A DNA stretch of 64,000 nt from Alistipes onderdonkii (GTDB taxonomy: Bacteria > Bacteroidota > Bacteroidia > Bacteroidales > Rikenellaceae): assembly GCF_025145285.1 (NCBI RefSeq), contig NZ_CP102251.1:1984001-2048000 (forward strand). Reading direction: 5' to 3'. How positions within the stretch are numbered: the first letter of the stretch is position 1; every line of letters starts with the position of its first letter. The translations under genes were made by a program, and so were the position numbers. Positions 43,813 to 51,565 of the stretch are shown in pieces. The notes beneath the pieces were generated by a model. That model was not told the origin of the DNA, did no database searches, and was given only the letters and a program-made list of their open reading frames with translations.

Positions 43813-46041
43813 TTACATCCTCTCGTGGAAGCTGCGGCTGATGACCTCCAACTGGTGTTCGCGGCTCAGCTTGGTGAAGTTCACGGCATAGCCCGATACG
43901 CGGATCGTCAGCTGCGGATAGTTCTCGGGATGCTCCATGGCGTCTTCGAGCATCGCGCGGTTCAGCACGTTGACGTTCAGGTGGTGTGCGCCCTTCGTAA
44001 AGTAACCGTCGAGCATCGTCACCAGGTTCTCGATCCGCTCCTCTTCGGTCGGGCCCAGCGATTTGGGGACGATCGAAAAGGTGTTCGAGATGCCGTCCTG
44101 CGAGTCGCGGTAACGGAGTTTGGCCACCGAGGCGAGCGAGGCGATGGCACCGCTCTTGTCGCGTCCGTGCATCGGGTTGGCACCCGGTGCGAAGGCCACG
44201 CCCTTGGCACGTCCGTCGGGCGTCGCGCCGGTTTTCTTGCCGTACATCACGTTCGAGGTGATGGTCAGCAGCGAAAGCGTCGGGCGGGCGTTCTTGTAGA
44301 CGGGCAGTTTCTTGAGCTCCTCGCTGAAGAAGTACACGAGGTCTACGCCCAGGTGGTCTACGCGGTCGTCGTTGTTGCCGAAGCAGGGGAATTCGCCCTG
44401 GATGTCGAAGCCTTCGCTGAGCCCCTCGGCGTTGCGGCGGGTGGTCACCTTGGCATATTTGATGGCCGAGAGCGAGTCGAGGGCGATCGAAAGCCCCGCT
44501 ACGCCGTAGGCGAGGTTGATGCGCGGGTCGGTGTCGACGAAGGCCATCTGCGCCTTCTCGTAGTAGTACTTGTCGTGCATGTAATGGATGATGTTCATCG
44601 CCTCGTTGTAGACGCGGGCGATTTCGGTCAGCACCATTTTGTAGTTGCACATCACCTCCTCGAAGCGCAGCGGGCCCTCCGAAAGGGCGGGGATGCCCTT
44701 GACCATCAGCGTGCCGGTATTCTCGCAGCGGCCGCCGTTGATGGCCAGCAGCAGCGCCTTGGCCAAGTTGCAGCGCGCGCCGAAGAACTGGATCTGGCGG
44801 CCGATGTCCTGGTACGATACGCAGCAGGCGATGCCGTAGTCGTCCGAATGGCGCACTTCGCGCATCAGCTCGTCGTTCTCGTACTGGATCGAGCTGGTGT
44901 CTGCCGAAACCTTGGCGCAGAAATCCTTGAATCCCTGCGGCAGGTCGGGGCTCCACAGGATCGTGAGGTTGGGCTCGGGCGACGGGCCGAGGTTGTAGAG
45001 CGTCTGCAGGAAACGGAACGAGGTCTTGGTCACCTTCGTGCGGCCGTCGTTGAAACGCCCGCCGATGGCTTCGGTCACCCACGTCGGGTCGCCGGCGAAG
45101 ATGTCGTTGTAGGACTGCATCCTCAGGTGGCGTACCATGCGCAGCTTGATGACGAACTGGTCGATGAGCTCCTGTGCGAACACCTCGTCGATGTTGCCGT
45201 GCGCCAGGTCGTATTCGATGAAGATGTCGAGGAACGACGACACGTTGCCCAGCGACATCGCGGCGCCGTCCTGCTCCTTCACGGCTGCGAGGTAAGCCAT
45301 GTAAACCCACTGCACGGCCTCTTGTGCCGAATGCGCCGGGCGGCTCAGGTCGAGCCCGTAGTATTCGCCCATCGTGCGGATCTCCTTCAGCGCCTTGATC
45401 TGCTCGGCGACCTCTTCGCGCAGGCGGATGCGGGCGTCGGTCATCGGGCCGGTCAGGTTGCGCAAGTCCTGCTGCTTGGCTTCGATCAGGCGGTTGGTGC
45501 CGTAGAGCGCCAGGCGGCGGTAGTCGCCGATGATGCGGCCGCGGGCGTAGTTGTCGGGCAGGCCCGTCAGGAAACCCAGCGAACGGAACGAGCGTATCTC
45601 CTCGGTGTAGACGTCGAACACGCCGTCGTTATGCGTCTTGCGGTAATGGGTGAAAATATCCCTGACCTTCTCGTCCACGTCCACGCCGTTCTCCTTGCAG
45701 GCGCGCGATACGACGTTGATGCCGCCGAAGGGCTTGATGGCCCGCTTGAGCAGCTCGTCGGTCTGCAGGCCCACGATCAGCTCCTGTTCCCTGTCGATAT
45801 AACCCGCCTTGTGCGAGGTGATGGTCGAGACGGTGGCGTTGTCCAGCGAGCGGACGCCGTTGTTGGCGCGCTCCTCTTCGAGTGCCTTGAGACAGAGGTT
45901 CCAGATGTGCTTGGTACGTTCGGTCGGGCCCTGCAGGAAAGACGCGTCGCCCAGGTAGGGGGTGATGTTCGTCTGCACGAAACTCGTGACGTTGATCTCC
46001 TTGCTCCAAAGCCCGTCGATAAAGGTTTTGTTCAATTCCAT
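43813..46041 (-). CDS. pflB: Formate C-acetyltransferase (pyruvate formate-lyase)
   Basis: A 742-residue glycyl radical enzyme that splits pyruvate with CoA into acetyl-CoA and formate in anaerobic metabolism. The adjacent catalytic cysteines appear in DDYGIACCVSYQDIG. The glycyl radical loop near the C-terminus is RVSGYAVNF with Gly717. Further family blocks are MTDARIRLREEVAEQIKAL, FGNNDDRVDHLGVDLV and FAPGANPMHGRDKSGAIASL. Length is close to the 759-760 residues of E. coli PflB. A TACCTTTG -7 element lies on the minus strand at 46088-46095, about 45 bp before the start. It is followed by its activase gene pflA. Confidence 0.97.
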   Translation of the reverse strand: MELNKTFIDGLWSKEINVTSFVQTNITPYLGDASFLQGPTERTKHIWNLCLKALEEERANNGVRSLDNATVSTITSHKAGYIDREQELIVGLQTDELLKRAIKPFGGINVVSRACKENGVDVDEKVRDIFTHYRKTHNDGVFDVYTEEIRSFRSLGFLTGLPDNYARGRIIGDYRRLALYGTNRLIEAKQQDLRNLTGPMTDARIRLREEVAEQIKALKEIRTMGEYYGLDLSRPAHSAQEAVQWVYMAYLAAVKEQDGAAMSLGNVSSFLDIFIEYDLAHGNIDEVFAQELIDQFVIKLRMVRHLRMQSYNDIFAGDPTWVTEAIGGRFNDGRTKVTKTSFRFLQTLYNLGPSPEPNLTILWSPDLPQGFKDFCAKVSADTSSIQYENDELMREVRHSDDYGIACCVSYQDIGRQIQFFGARCNLAKALLLAINGGRCENTGTLMVKGIPALSEGPLRFEEVMCNYKMVLTEIARVYNEAMNIIHYMHDKYYYEKAQMAFVDTDPRINLAYGVAGLSIALDSLSAIKYAKVTTRRNAEGLSEGFDIQGEFPCFGNNDDRVDHLGVDLVYFFSEELKKLPVYKNARPTLSLLTITSNVMYGKKTGATPDGRAKGVAFAPGANPMHGRDKSGAIASLASVAKLRYRDSQDGISNTFSIVPKSLGPTEEERIENLVTMLDGYFTKGAHHLNVNVLNRAMLEDAMEHPENYPQLTIRVSGYAVNFTKLSREHQLEVISRSFHERM

Positions 46042-46087
46042 AGAATGTTATTCAAAATGAGATTAAAATTGTCGTATTTGGGAGCCA

Positions 46088-46095
46088 CAAAGGTA
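46088..46095 (-). promoter_or_regulatory. -7 element upstream of pflB
   Basis: TACCTTTG on the minus strand matches TAnnTTTG. The expected -33 TTTG is not clear, which is common at regulated promoters. Confidence 0.5.
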
Positions 46096-46185
46096 TGTTA
46101 TTTTTATCACAATACCGAACCCTGCGGAGTATTTTCTTAAAAAAACTTAAAAAATACCTAACAATAGGGAGCTTCCGCCCGCGGG

Positions 46186-46217
46186 TTTGCACGGGGCGGG
46201 ATTATTGCGTAGTTTTG
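46186..46217 (+). promoter_or_regulatory. Promoter of the DUF2721 gene
   Basis: TTTG at 46186-46189 and TAGTTTTG at 46210-46217 are 20 bp apart and precede the start codon at 46239 by about 21 bp, an excellent Bacteroidota promoter match. Confidence 0.75.
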
Positions 46218-46238
46218 CGGGAGTAAAATATCCCCGTT

Positions 46239-46631
46239 ATGGAAGAGCTGACACTTACCACCCCGGCGCTGCTGTTCTCCGCCGTTTCGCTGATCCTGCT
46301 GGCCTATACCAACCGGTTTCTTTCTTATGCCCAGCTGGTTCGCACGCTCAAGGAACAACACCTGCAACACCCCTCGAAAGTCACCCGTGCGCAGATCGAC
46401 AACCTGCGCCGCCGCCTGCACCTCACGCGTACGATGCAGATCCTGGGTGTCACGAGCCTGTTCCTGTGCGTGGTGACGATGTTCCTTCTCTACATCGGCC
46501 TGATCCTCCTTTCCGCCTATGTCTTCGGTGCGGCGCTGTTGCTGCTGATCGGGTCGCTCGGCGTGTCGATTTGGGAAATCCAGATTTCGGTGCGTGCGCT
46601 GGAGATCCACCTGCATGACATGGAGAAATAA
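46239..46631 (+). CDS. DUF2721 family membrane protein
   Basis: A 130-residue protein with three hydrophobic segments: PALLFSAVSLILLAYTNRFL (about 8-27), ILGVTSLFLCVVTMFLLYIG (about 68-87) and LLSAYVFGAALLLLIGSLG (about 90-108). A charged central loop (KVTRAQIDNLRRRLHLTRTM) and a short C-terminal helix (ISVRALEIHLHDMEK) complete it. This matches DUF2721, a small inner membrane family without assigned function. It has its own promoter and is divergent from pflB. Nothing in the context indicates a role. Confidence 0.8.
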   Translation: MEELTLTTPALLFSAVSLILLAYTNRFLSYAQLVRTLKEQHLQHPSKVTRAQIDNLRRRLHLTRTMQILGVTSLFLCVVTMFLLYIGLILLSAYVFGAALLLLIGSLGVSIWEIQISVRALEIHLHDMEK

Positions 46632-46736
46632 TTCGCCGGTCTTGTCCGGTTGCGCGCTGGCCTCCCTTTCCACAGGGAGACACCGGGGAATTGTCCCTAT
46701 GACCGCAGCGGTTCCGCTTCCCATGCCATATCCCTG

Positions 46737-46836
46737 AAAAAACGAAGATGCCGCGACATCCCGTCACTGCATCTCCCACTAACCTACTTATGTAACCTAA
46801 AACCAACTTGGAAACCTTCTTCCGGTTCCCACGTTG
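46737..46836 (-). ncRNA. Candidate small RNA of about 95 nt
   Basis: On the minus strand a TATCTTTG -7 element (46837-46844) is followed by a segment that folds cleanly. A 5' hairpin with 12-bp arms (one mismatch, one wobble) has loop GGAAGAA (about 46804-46834). A single-stranded linker then holds two copies of TAGGTTA. Last is a 12-bp terminator hairpin (46746-46757 with 46763-46774) ending in six U (46737-46742). No ORF with a start codon fits. Independent promoter, two hairpins and a Rho-independent end are what a trans-acting sRNA looks like. A clear -33 box is missing. I cannot match it to a known family. Confidence 0.6.
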
Positions 46837-46844
46837 CAAAGATA
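46837..46844 (-). promoter_or_regulatory. -7 element of the candidate sRNA
   Basis: TATCTTTG (minus strand) matches TAnnTTTG. A perfect 11-bp inverted repeat lies just upstream and may be a terminator remnant or operator. Confidence 0.5.
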
Positions 46845-47006
46845 CGGGGCCGTCGTTACGGGCGAATGACGGCCCCGTTACGTTCCGGCGACAAATGCCG
46901 CCCTGTCCGGGAAAATCCTCCGGCGGGGCGGATTGCCGGCCGCTTTTCCCGGGCGCCGCTTTTGCGGGGCGGCCTGTCGTATTCCGGCTGCGTTTGCCGG
47001 GGCGTT

Positions 47007-47035
47007 CAAAAAACCCTCCTTCGAAAAGGAGGGTT
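47007..47035 (-). terminator. Intrinsic terminator of the PiT gene
   Basis: Arms 47012-47021 and 47026-47035 (10 bp, perfect) with a 4-nt loop, followed on the minus strand by TTTTTTTG. It ends the phosphate operon 28 bp after the transporter stop codon. Confidence 0.9.
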
Positions 47036-47063
47036 CGGGTGGATTTCGTATAGGAGCCCCGTG

Positions 47064-49286
47064 CTATTTTTTGTGCTCCAAAAAATAATGCTGCGACTTG
47101 AGCAGGTTGCGGGCCTGCAGGATCATCGTTTTGGTTTCGTTGAGGATCGTCAGGTAGAGGACGCTGGCGCGTGTGCTCACCGTCTCGTCGCCGTTGATGC
47201 GGCGCAGCTGGCTCTTGATGGCCTCGACGATCGTGTCGAAGAGTTTGTCGCGCATCTCCAGCACCATGTCCAGGTCGGAGAAATCCTTGGTGCGCAGCAT
47301 GTCGTTGATCTTGTCGAAGATCGCTTCTACCTGGTCGTTCACGCGCATCAGGTCTACGATCTGCTCCTTCGTGAGCCCCTCGTGGTGGTTGTTGATGTGC
47401 TCGTATGCCGGGCGTGTTATGTGGATCAGCGCCTTGGTCACCTCCGAGAGGTAATCCACCACCTGTACGTAGAAATGTCCCGTGTCGATGTCGCACTGTT
47501 GCAGGCGCCGCAGCGTAGGCATGATGCCGTACTTGCGGTCGCGCGCCTCTTCGAAGAGCTTGTCCGACGACTGTACCATCTCTTTGAGTACCTTGCGGTT
47601 CTCCTTGAATACCGCCACCAGCGTACGGTTGTAGATGCGCGTCACGTGCTCCATCGTCGTGCAGACCTCGCCGATGCAGACGCAGAGCACCTCGTCCGGG
47701 GTCTCGGCCTTGACGACGGGCAATTCTTTGGTTTCGGCGGCCTTGATCTGCTCGACGTTGCGGTGGCTGCGAACCAGCAGCCATGCGCAGAGTGCGACGA
47801 GCACCGTCACGGCGATCCAGCCGCCCCACAGCAGGAGCAGTGTCACGCCGAAGGCGATCAGGAATCCGCCGAGCGCCGTGATGAACCAGCCCGAGATGAC
47901 GGCCATCACGCCCGTAATGCGGTATACGGCGCTCTCGCGTCCCCAGGTGCGGTCGGCCAGCGACGAACCCATGGCCACCATGAATACCACATAGGTCGTC
48001 GACAGCGGCAGCTGGTACGAAGTGCCGATGGCGATCAGGATCGAGGCGGCCGTGAGGTTCACGACGGCGCGGATCATGTCGTACGGTGCCGACGAACGCT
48101 CCTCTGCGGGCAGCGGCTCGAACCTCCGGTCGATGGCCTTCTGCATGCGGACGGGGATCAGCCCCGTCCACATCGTGTTGAGTACCAGTGTGGCACGTAC
48201 CAGGCTGCGCGAAATGAACGTCGAGCCGAAGCGCTCTTCACCCTCGTGCTGCGAGGCGAGCGACAGCTCGGTCTCGGTGACATGCTGCGATTTCTTCGAG
48301 AAGAACAGTGTCAGCACCATCACCAGCCCCGATGCCAGCAGCAGCAGGAAATTGGCGCGTGCCGGTTCGGCCAGTTCGCCCATCATGATCGACTCGCTGC
48401 CGGCTTCGCGGGCGATCTGCCATGCGTCGTAGCTGGCAAGCGGCACACCGATGAAGTTCACCAGGTCGTTCCCCGCGAATGCCAGCGCCAGCGCGAAGGT
48501 GCCCGAAAGGATCGTGATGCGCATGATGTTGAGCCGCATGCGCTGGAACAGCCACAGCACCACCGACGATGCGGCCCAGAATGCCAGCAGCGTTACCAGC
48601 ACGTGCTCCCCGACGTAGTCCGCCACCGACGTGGGGATCAGCCCCGAGCTTTTCAGTCCCTTGAACAGGGCGAAATAGAGGATGCCCGCCAGCGAGATGC
48701 CGCACCATACGGCTCCCCAGCGGCGGAACACCGGTGCGAAGCGGAACGAGAAGATCAGCCGCGAGACGTACATGAACAGCGACCCGGCGGCGAATGCTAG
48801 CGCCACGGAGAGCAGGATGGCCGCGATGATGGCCATGGCCTTGCCCGTGTTGATGTATTGCGAAAGGTCGGCTATGGAAGCCCCGGCGTCGCCCCAAATA
48901 TGGAACAGCGCCGCCGCGACCCCGGCGCCCAGCAACCCGAAGACCATCGACACGGTGGTCGACGTCGGCAGCCCGAGCGTGTTGTAGAGGTCTAACAGCA
49001 GGATGTTGCCGAGCATCATGCCCAGGAAGAGCATCATGATCTCCTGGAAGGAGAATTGCCCGGGGTAGAATACGCCGCTTCGGGCGACCTCCATCATGCC
49101 GCTCGACGTGAGCGTCCCGACGAGGATGCCTGCGGCCGCGATCCAAAGTATGACGCGCCGCGGGGCGACTTTCGACCCCAGGGCCGAGTTGAGGAAATTG
49201 ACCGCGTCGTTGGCCACGCCCACGACGATGCCCATCACGGCCAGCAGGCCCATGATGATTACGATACAAGTGAATAGGGGACTCAT
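47064..49286 (-). CDS. PiT family inorganic phosphate transporter with C-terminal PhoU-like domain
   Basis: A 740-residue protein. The membrane part (about 1-510) carries the two PiT signatures: GVANDAVNFLNSALGSKVAP near residues 22-42 and FAGNDLVNFIGVPLASYD near 270-287. It has about ten to twelve helices. Residues about 535-740 are a soluble helical region (VTRIYNRTLVAVFKENRKVL; LRRINGDETVSTRASVLYL) resembling PhoU/DUF47. The transporter part moves phosphate with H+ or Na+, and the tail may gate transport or signal phosphate state. Typical PiT proteins of E. coli are about 500 residues; the fused tail is common in Bacteroidota. The gene follows a PhoB/PhoR-like pair and has its own candidate Pho box at 49330-49351. 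Confidence 0.92.
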   Translation of the reverse strand: MSPLFTCIVIIMGLLAVMGIVVGVANDAVNFLNSALGSKVAPRRVILWIAAAGILVGTLTSSGMMEVARSGVFYPGQFSFQEIMMLFLGMMLGNILLLDLYNTLGLPTSTTVSMVFGLLGAGVAAALFHIWGDAGASIADLSQYINTGKAMAIIAAILLSVALAFAAGSLFMYVSRLIFSFRFAPVFRRWGAVWCGISLAGILYFALFKGLKSSGLIPTSVADYVGEHVLVTLLAFWAASSVVLWLFQRMRLNIMRITILSGTFALALAFAGNDLVNFIGVPLASYDAWQIAREAGSESIMMGELAEPARANFLLLLASGLVMVLTLFFSKKSQHVTETELSLASQHEGEERFGSTFISRSLVRATLVLNTMWTGLIPVRMQKAIDRRFEPLPAEERSSAPYDMIRAVVNLTAASILIAIGTSYQLPLSTTYVVFMVAMGSSLADRTWGRESAVYRITGVMAVISGWFITALGGFLIAFGVTLLLLWGGWIAVTVLVALCAWLLVRSHRNVEQIKAAETKELPVVKAETPDEVLCVCIGEVCTTMEHVTRIYNRTLVAVFKENRKVLKEMVQSSDKLFEEARDRKYGIMPTLRRLQQCDIDTGHFYVQVVDYLSEVTKALIHITRPAYEHINNHHEGLTKEQIVDLMRVNDQVEAIFDKINDMLRTKDFSDLDMVLEMRDKLFDTIVEAIKSQLRRINGDETVSTRASVLYLTILNETKTMILQARNLLKSQHYFLEHKK

Positions 49287-49329
49287 GGTTTGTTCTGTTT
49301 CTGGATTTTTCCGCCGTAAAGGTCTGAAA

Positions 49330-49351
49330 CAAATATTACAAAAACGTTACA
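49330..49351 (-). promoter_or_regulatory. Candidate Pho box before the PiT gene
   Basis: Two abutting 11-bp direct repeats on the minus strand, TGTAACGTTTT (49341-49351) and TGTAATATTTG (49330-49340), agree at 8 of 11 positions. PhoB-type regulators bind 11-bp direct repeats starting TGT. The site is 44 bp upstream of the transporter start codon. Confidence 0.55.
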
Positions 49352-49365
49352 GTCCGGTTGCGCCC

Positions 49366-50814
49366 TTATGAATGTTTGCGCAGGGTGAAGACGAATTCCA
49401 GTCCGCCGCGTTCGCCGTTGCGTACGGTGATCGTCCCGCCGTGGATCACGACGGCGTTTTTGACGATCGAAAGCCCGAGTCCCGTGCCGCCCAGCTTGCG
49501 CGAGCGCCCCTTGTCGATACGGTAGAACCGCTCGAAGAGGTGCGGGAGGTGTTCTTCGTCGACGCCGATGCCGTTGTCGGCGAAAAGTATCGTGCATGCC
49601 TCTGCCGTGTCCGAAAGCAGGCGGATGAAGATGTCGCGCCCGCCCGAGTAGGCCGCGGCGTTGTCCGCCAGGTTGCGGAAGACGGAACTCAGCAGCGAGG
49701 GGTTGCCCTCGACCTCGACCGGGCCTCGGAAATCGCAGTTCACGCGCAGCCGCTGCCCCTCGGGGCGCAGCTCCATGTCGGCCCTGACCTCGTCGATCAG
49801 GTCGTTCAGCACCACGGGTTCCTTGCCGATGAGCTCCCTGCCCTCGTCCATGCGCGTGATGGTCGCCACGTCGGAGAGCAGGTGCCGCAGCCGTTCGACC
49901 TGCGCACAGCTCTTTTCGAGGAACGCCGTGCGTTTCTCCGCCGTCAGGCAGGGGTTGGCCAGCAGCGTTTCCAGATAACCCTGTATCGCGGCCACGGGGG
50001 TCTTCAGCTCGTGGTTGATGTTGTTGGTGAGCTGTTTCTTGATACGGATTTTCTCCTGCTCTTCGTGCAGCGCCAGGGCATGTTCCCGGTCGCGGTCGGC
50101 CGTCGTGCGTTGCAGGCGGGCGTAGAGGCGGATGATGTGGTTCGAGATGTCGCCCAGCTCGTCGTGGGGGAAGGTCTCTTTGTCGTCGATCCGCTCGCCC
50201 CGCTCGGCGTGCTCGGCAAATTCGTTCAGGCGTGTGATGTTGTGCCCCAGGCGGCGGGTCGTGAAGTAAGCCGCAATGCTCATCAGCAGCGTGACGCCCA
50301 GCATGAACCACAGGAATTCCCAGTCGGCCGCGAGTACTTCGCGCAGCGAAACGGAGTAGGGGACGGCCGAGCGGACGATGATCCCGTCGCCCTTCATGGC
50401 CGAATAGAAATAGTATTGGTCGGTGCTTTCCGAGTGGCGGTGGATGGTGTAACCGGTGCCATGGGCGATCGCTTCAGTGACTTCGGGGCGCCCGAGGTGG
50501 TTGGCTGCGGGCAGCGAGTCGGCCGAGTTGTCGAACAGGACGCGCCCGTCGTCGTCGATGACCGTTACGCGCAGGTCGCCGTAAGGAAGGGGATGTCCGG
50601 TGAGGAATGCCCCGGGTGCGGTGCCCTCGCCGAGTGCGTCGAGCAGGCGCAGGTTGAAGAGTTGCAGCCGGGCATCGAGCCGCTCGGCCTTGAAGCGCTT
50701 TTCGCGGCTGTACTGGAAGGTGACGAAGCAGGCCACCAGCGCCCACGAGAAGGCGAACAGCAGCAGGAACAGCCGCCTGTGGTAGGAAAACCTATTCCTC
50801 AAAACCGTAGCCAT
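49366..50814 (-). CDS. PhoR-like sensor histidine kinase
   Basis: A 482-residue kinase with two membrane helices (about 14-33 and 164-184), an extracytoplasmic segment between them, a HAMP-like linker (about 185-240), a HisKA domain with the phospho-accepting His268 in NNINHELKTPVAAIQGYLE, and a HATPase domain with the N box (NLADNAAAYS), DNGIGVDEEHL and GTGLGLSIVKN. It phosphorylates the response regulator encoded upstream, whose coding end it overlaps by 23 bp. The partner regulator, the PiT gene downstream and the flanking 11-bp repeats suggest phosphate starvation as the signal (inference). Confidence 0.92.
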   Translation of the reverse strand: MATVLRNRFSYHRRLFLLLFAFSWALVACFVTFQYSREKRFKAERLDARLQLFNLRLLDALGEGTAPGAFLTGHPLPYGDLRVTVIDDDGRVLFDNSADSLPAANHLGRPEVTEAIAHGTGYTIHRHSESTDQYYFYSAMKGDGIIVRSAVPYSVSLREVLAADWEFLWFMLGVTLLMSIAAYFTTRRLGHNITRLNEFAEHAERGERIDDKETFPHDELGDISNHIIRLYARLQRTTADRDREHALALHEEQEKIRIKKQLTNNINHELKTPVAAIQGYLETLLANPCLTAEKRTAFLEKSCAQVERLRHLLSDVATITRMDEGRELIGKEPVVLNDLIDEVRADMELRPEGQRLRVNCDFRGPVEVEGNPSLLSSVFRNLADNAAAYSGGRDIFIRLLSDTAEACTILFADNGIGVDEEHLPHLFERFYRIDKGRSRKLGGTGLGLSIVKNAVVIHGGTITVRNGERGGLEFVFTLRKHS

Positions 50815-51472
50815 AGCCCAGGCGTGTTACGATGTGTTCCCCATAGGGGCCGATCTTACGGCGCAGGCGCGTGATGTTCACGTCGATGGTGCGGTCGAGC
50901 ACGATTACCTCGTCGCTCCACACCTGCCGCAGGATCTCTTCGCGCGAGAATATCTTGCCGCGCGAGGAGAGCAGCAGCGCCAGGATCTCGAACTCTTTTT
51001 TGGTCAGCGCCAGCGGCTCCCCGTCGATCGTGCAGACCTTGCGCGTGAGATCCATCCGCAGCCCTTCGAACGCCACGGCCTTCTCTTCGGCGGCCGGCTG
51101 TGCCGTGCGGCGCAGCACGCTGCGTACGCGTGCCAGCACTTCGCGGATGGAAAAGGGCTTGGCGATGTAGTCGTCGGCCCCGATGTTGAGTCCTGCCACC
51201 GTATCGTCCTCGGTGTCCCTGGCCGTGCAGAAAATGATCGGCACGCCTGCCGTCTCGGGGCGGGACTTGAGCTGCCGCGCCATCTTGAATCCGCTCGTTT
51301 CGCCCATCATGACGTCGAGCAGAATCAGCGAATAACGTTCGGGATGCATGTCGAGCGCCTGTTCGGCGCTGTAAGCCACGTCGACCTCATAGCCCTCGAC
51401 CTCGAGGTTGAACTGCAGAATCTCACACAGCGATTCTTCGTCGTCGACTACCAGGATTTTGTACTTTGTCAT
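50792..51472 (-). CDS. PhoB/OmpR family response regulator
   Basis: A 226-residue regulator with a receiver domain (about 4-118: acidic DDE at 10-12, phospho-acceptor Asp53 in LILLDVMMGET, Thr83 region FCTARDTEDD, Lys105 in IAKPFSIRE) and a winged-helix DNA-binding domain (about 130-224: PLALTKKEFEILALLLSSRG, VLDRTIDVNITRLRRKIG, TRLGYGYGF). It is first in the operon and overlaps the kinase gene. A TACTTTTG -7 element at 51498-51505 and an 11-bp repeat pair at 51539-51560 precede it, which would place the repeat pair at about -45 to -66 and suggests autoregulation. Confidence 0.93.
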   Translation of the reverse strand: MTKYKILVVDDEESLCEILQFNLEVEGYEVDVAYSAEQALDMHPERYSLILLDVMMGETSGFKMARQLKSRPETAGVPIIFCTARDTEDDTVAGLNIGADDYIAKPFSIREVLARVRSVLRRTAQPAAEEKAVAFEGLRMDLTRKVCTIDGEPLALTKKEFEILALLLSSRGKIFSREEILRQVWSDEVIVLDRTIDVNITRLRRKIGPYGEHIVTRLGYGYGFEE

Positions 51473-51497
51473 AACTGTTACGGATTGGAATCCGGCT

Positions 51498-51505
51498 CAA
51501 AAGTA
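51498..51505 (-). promoter_or_regulatory. -7 element of the two-component/PiT operon
   Basis: TACTTTTG (minus strand), about 26 bp before the regulator start. No -33 TTTG at 19-21 bp, consistent with activator dependence. Confidence 0.5.
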
Positions 51506-51538
51506 CGTAACAAACCGCTTTTTGCACCTCCCGTGCCG

Positions 51539-51560
51539 CATATTTAACCGAAATGTAACA
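51539..51560 (-). promoter_or_regulatory. Candidate Pho box before the response regulator gene
   Basis: Two abutting 11-bp units on the minus strand, TGTTACATTTC (51550-51560) and GGTTAAATATG (51539-51549), match at 7 of 11 positions. The first resembles the unit before the PiT gene (TGTAACGTTTT). It lies about 34 bp upstream of the -7 element. Confidence 0.5.
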
Positions 51561-51565
51561 GACTC

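Larger units (their letters stand above)
46632..47063. other. 432-bp intergenic region holding a candidate sRNA and a terminator
   Basis: No protein gene is supported. The region contains, in minus-strand order, the terminator of the PiT gene (47007-47035), a perfect 11-bp inverted repeat (46852-46862 with 46877-46887 approximately), a -7 element (46837-46844), and a compact hairpin-rich segment ending in a strong terminator (46737-46774). The part between 46632 and 46736 shows nothing recognisable. Confidence 0.6.

Noticed and set aside
42572..45310. Minus-strand 912-codon frame overlapping pflA and pflB in another phase
   Set aside because: Out of phase with two certain genes and Arg/Gly/Ala-rich throughout.
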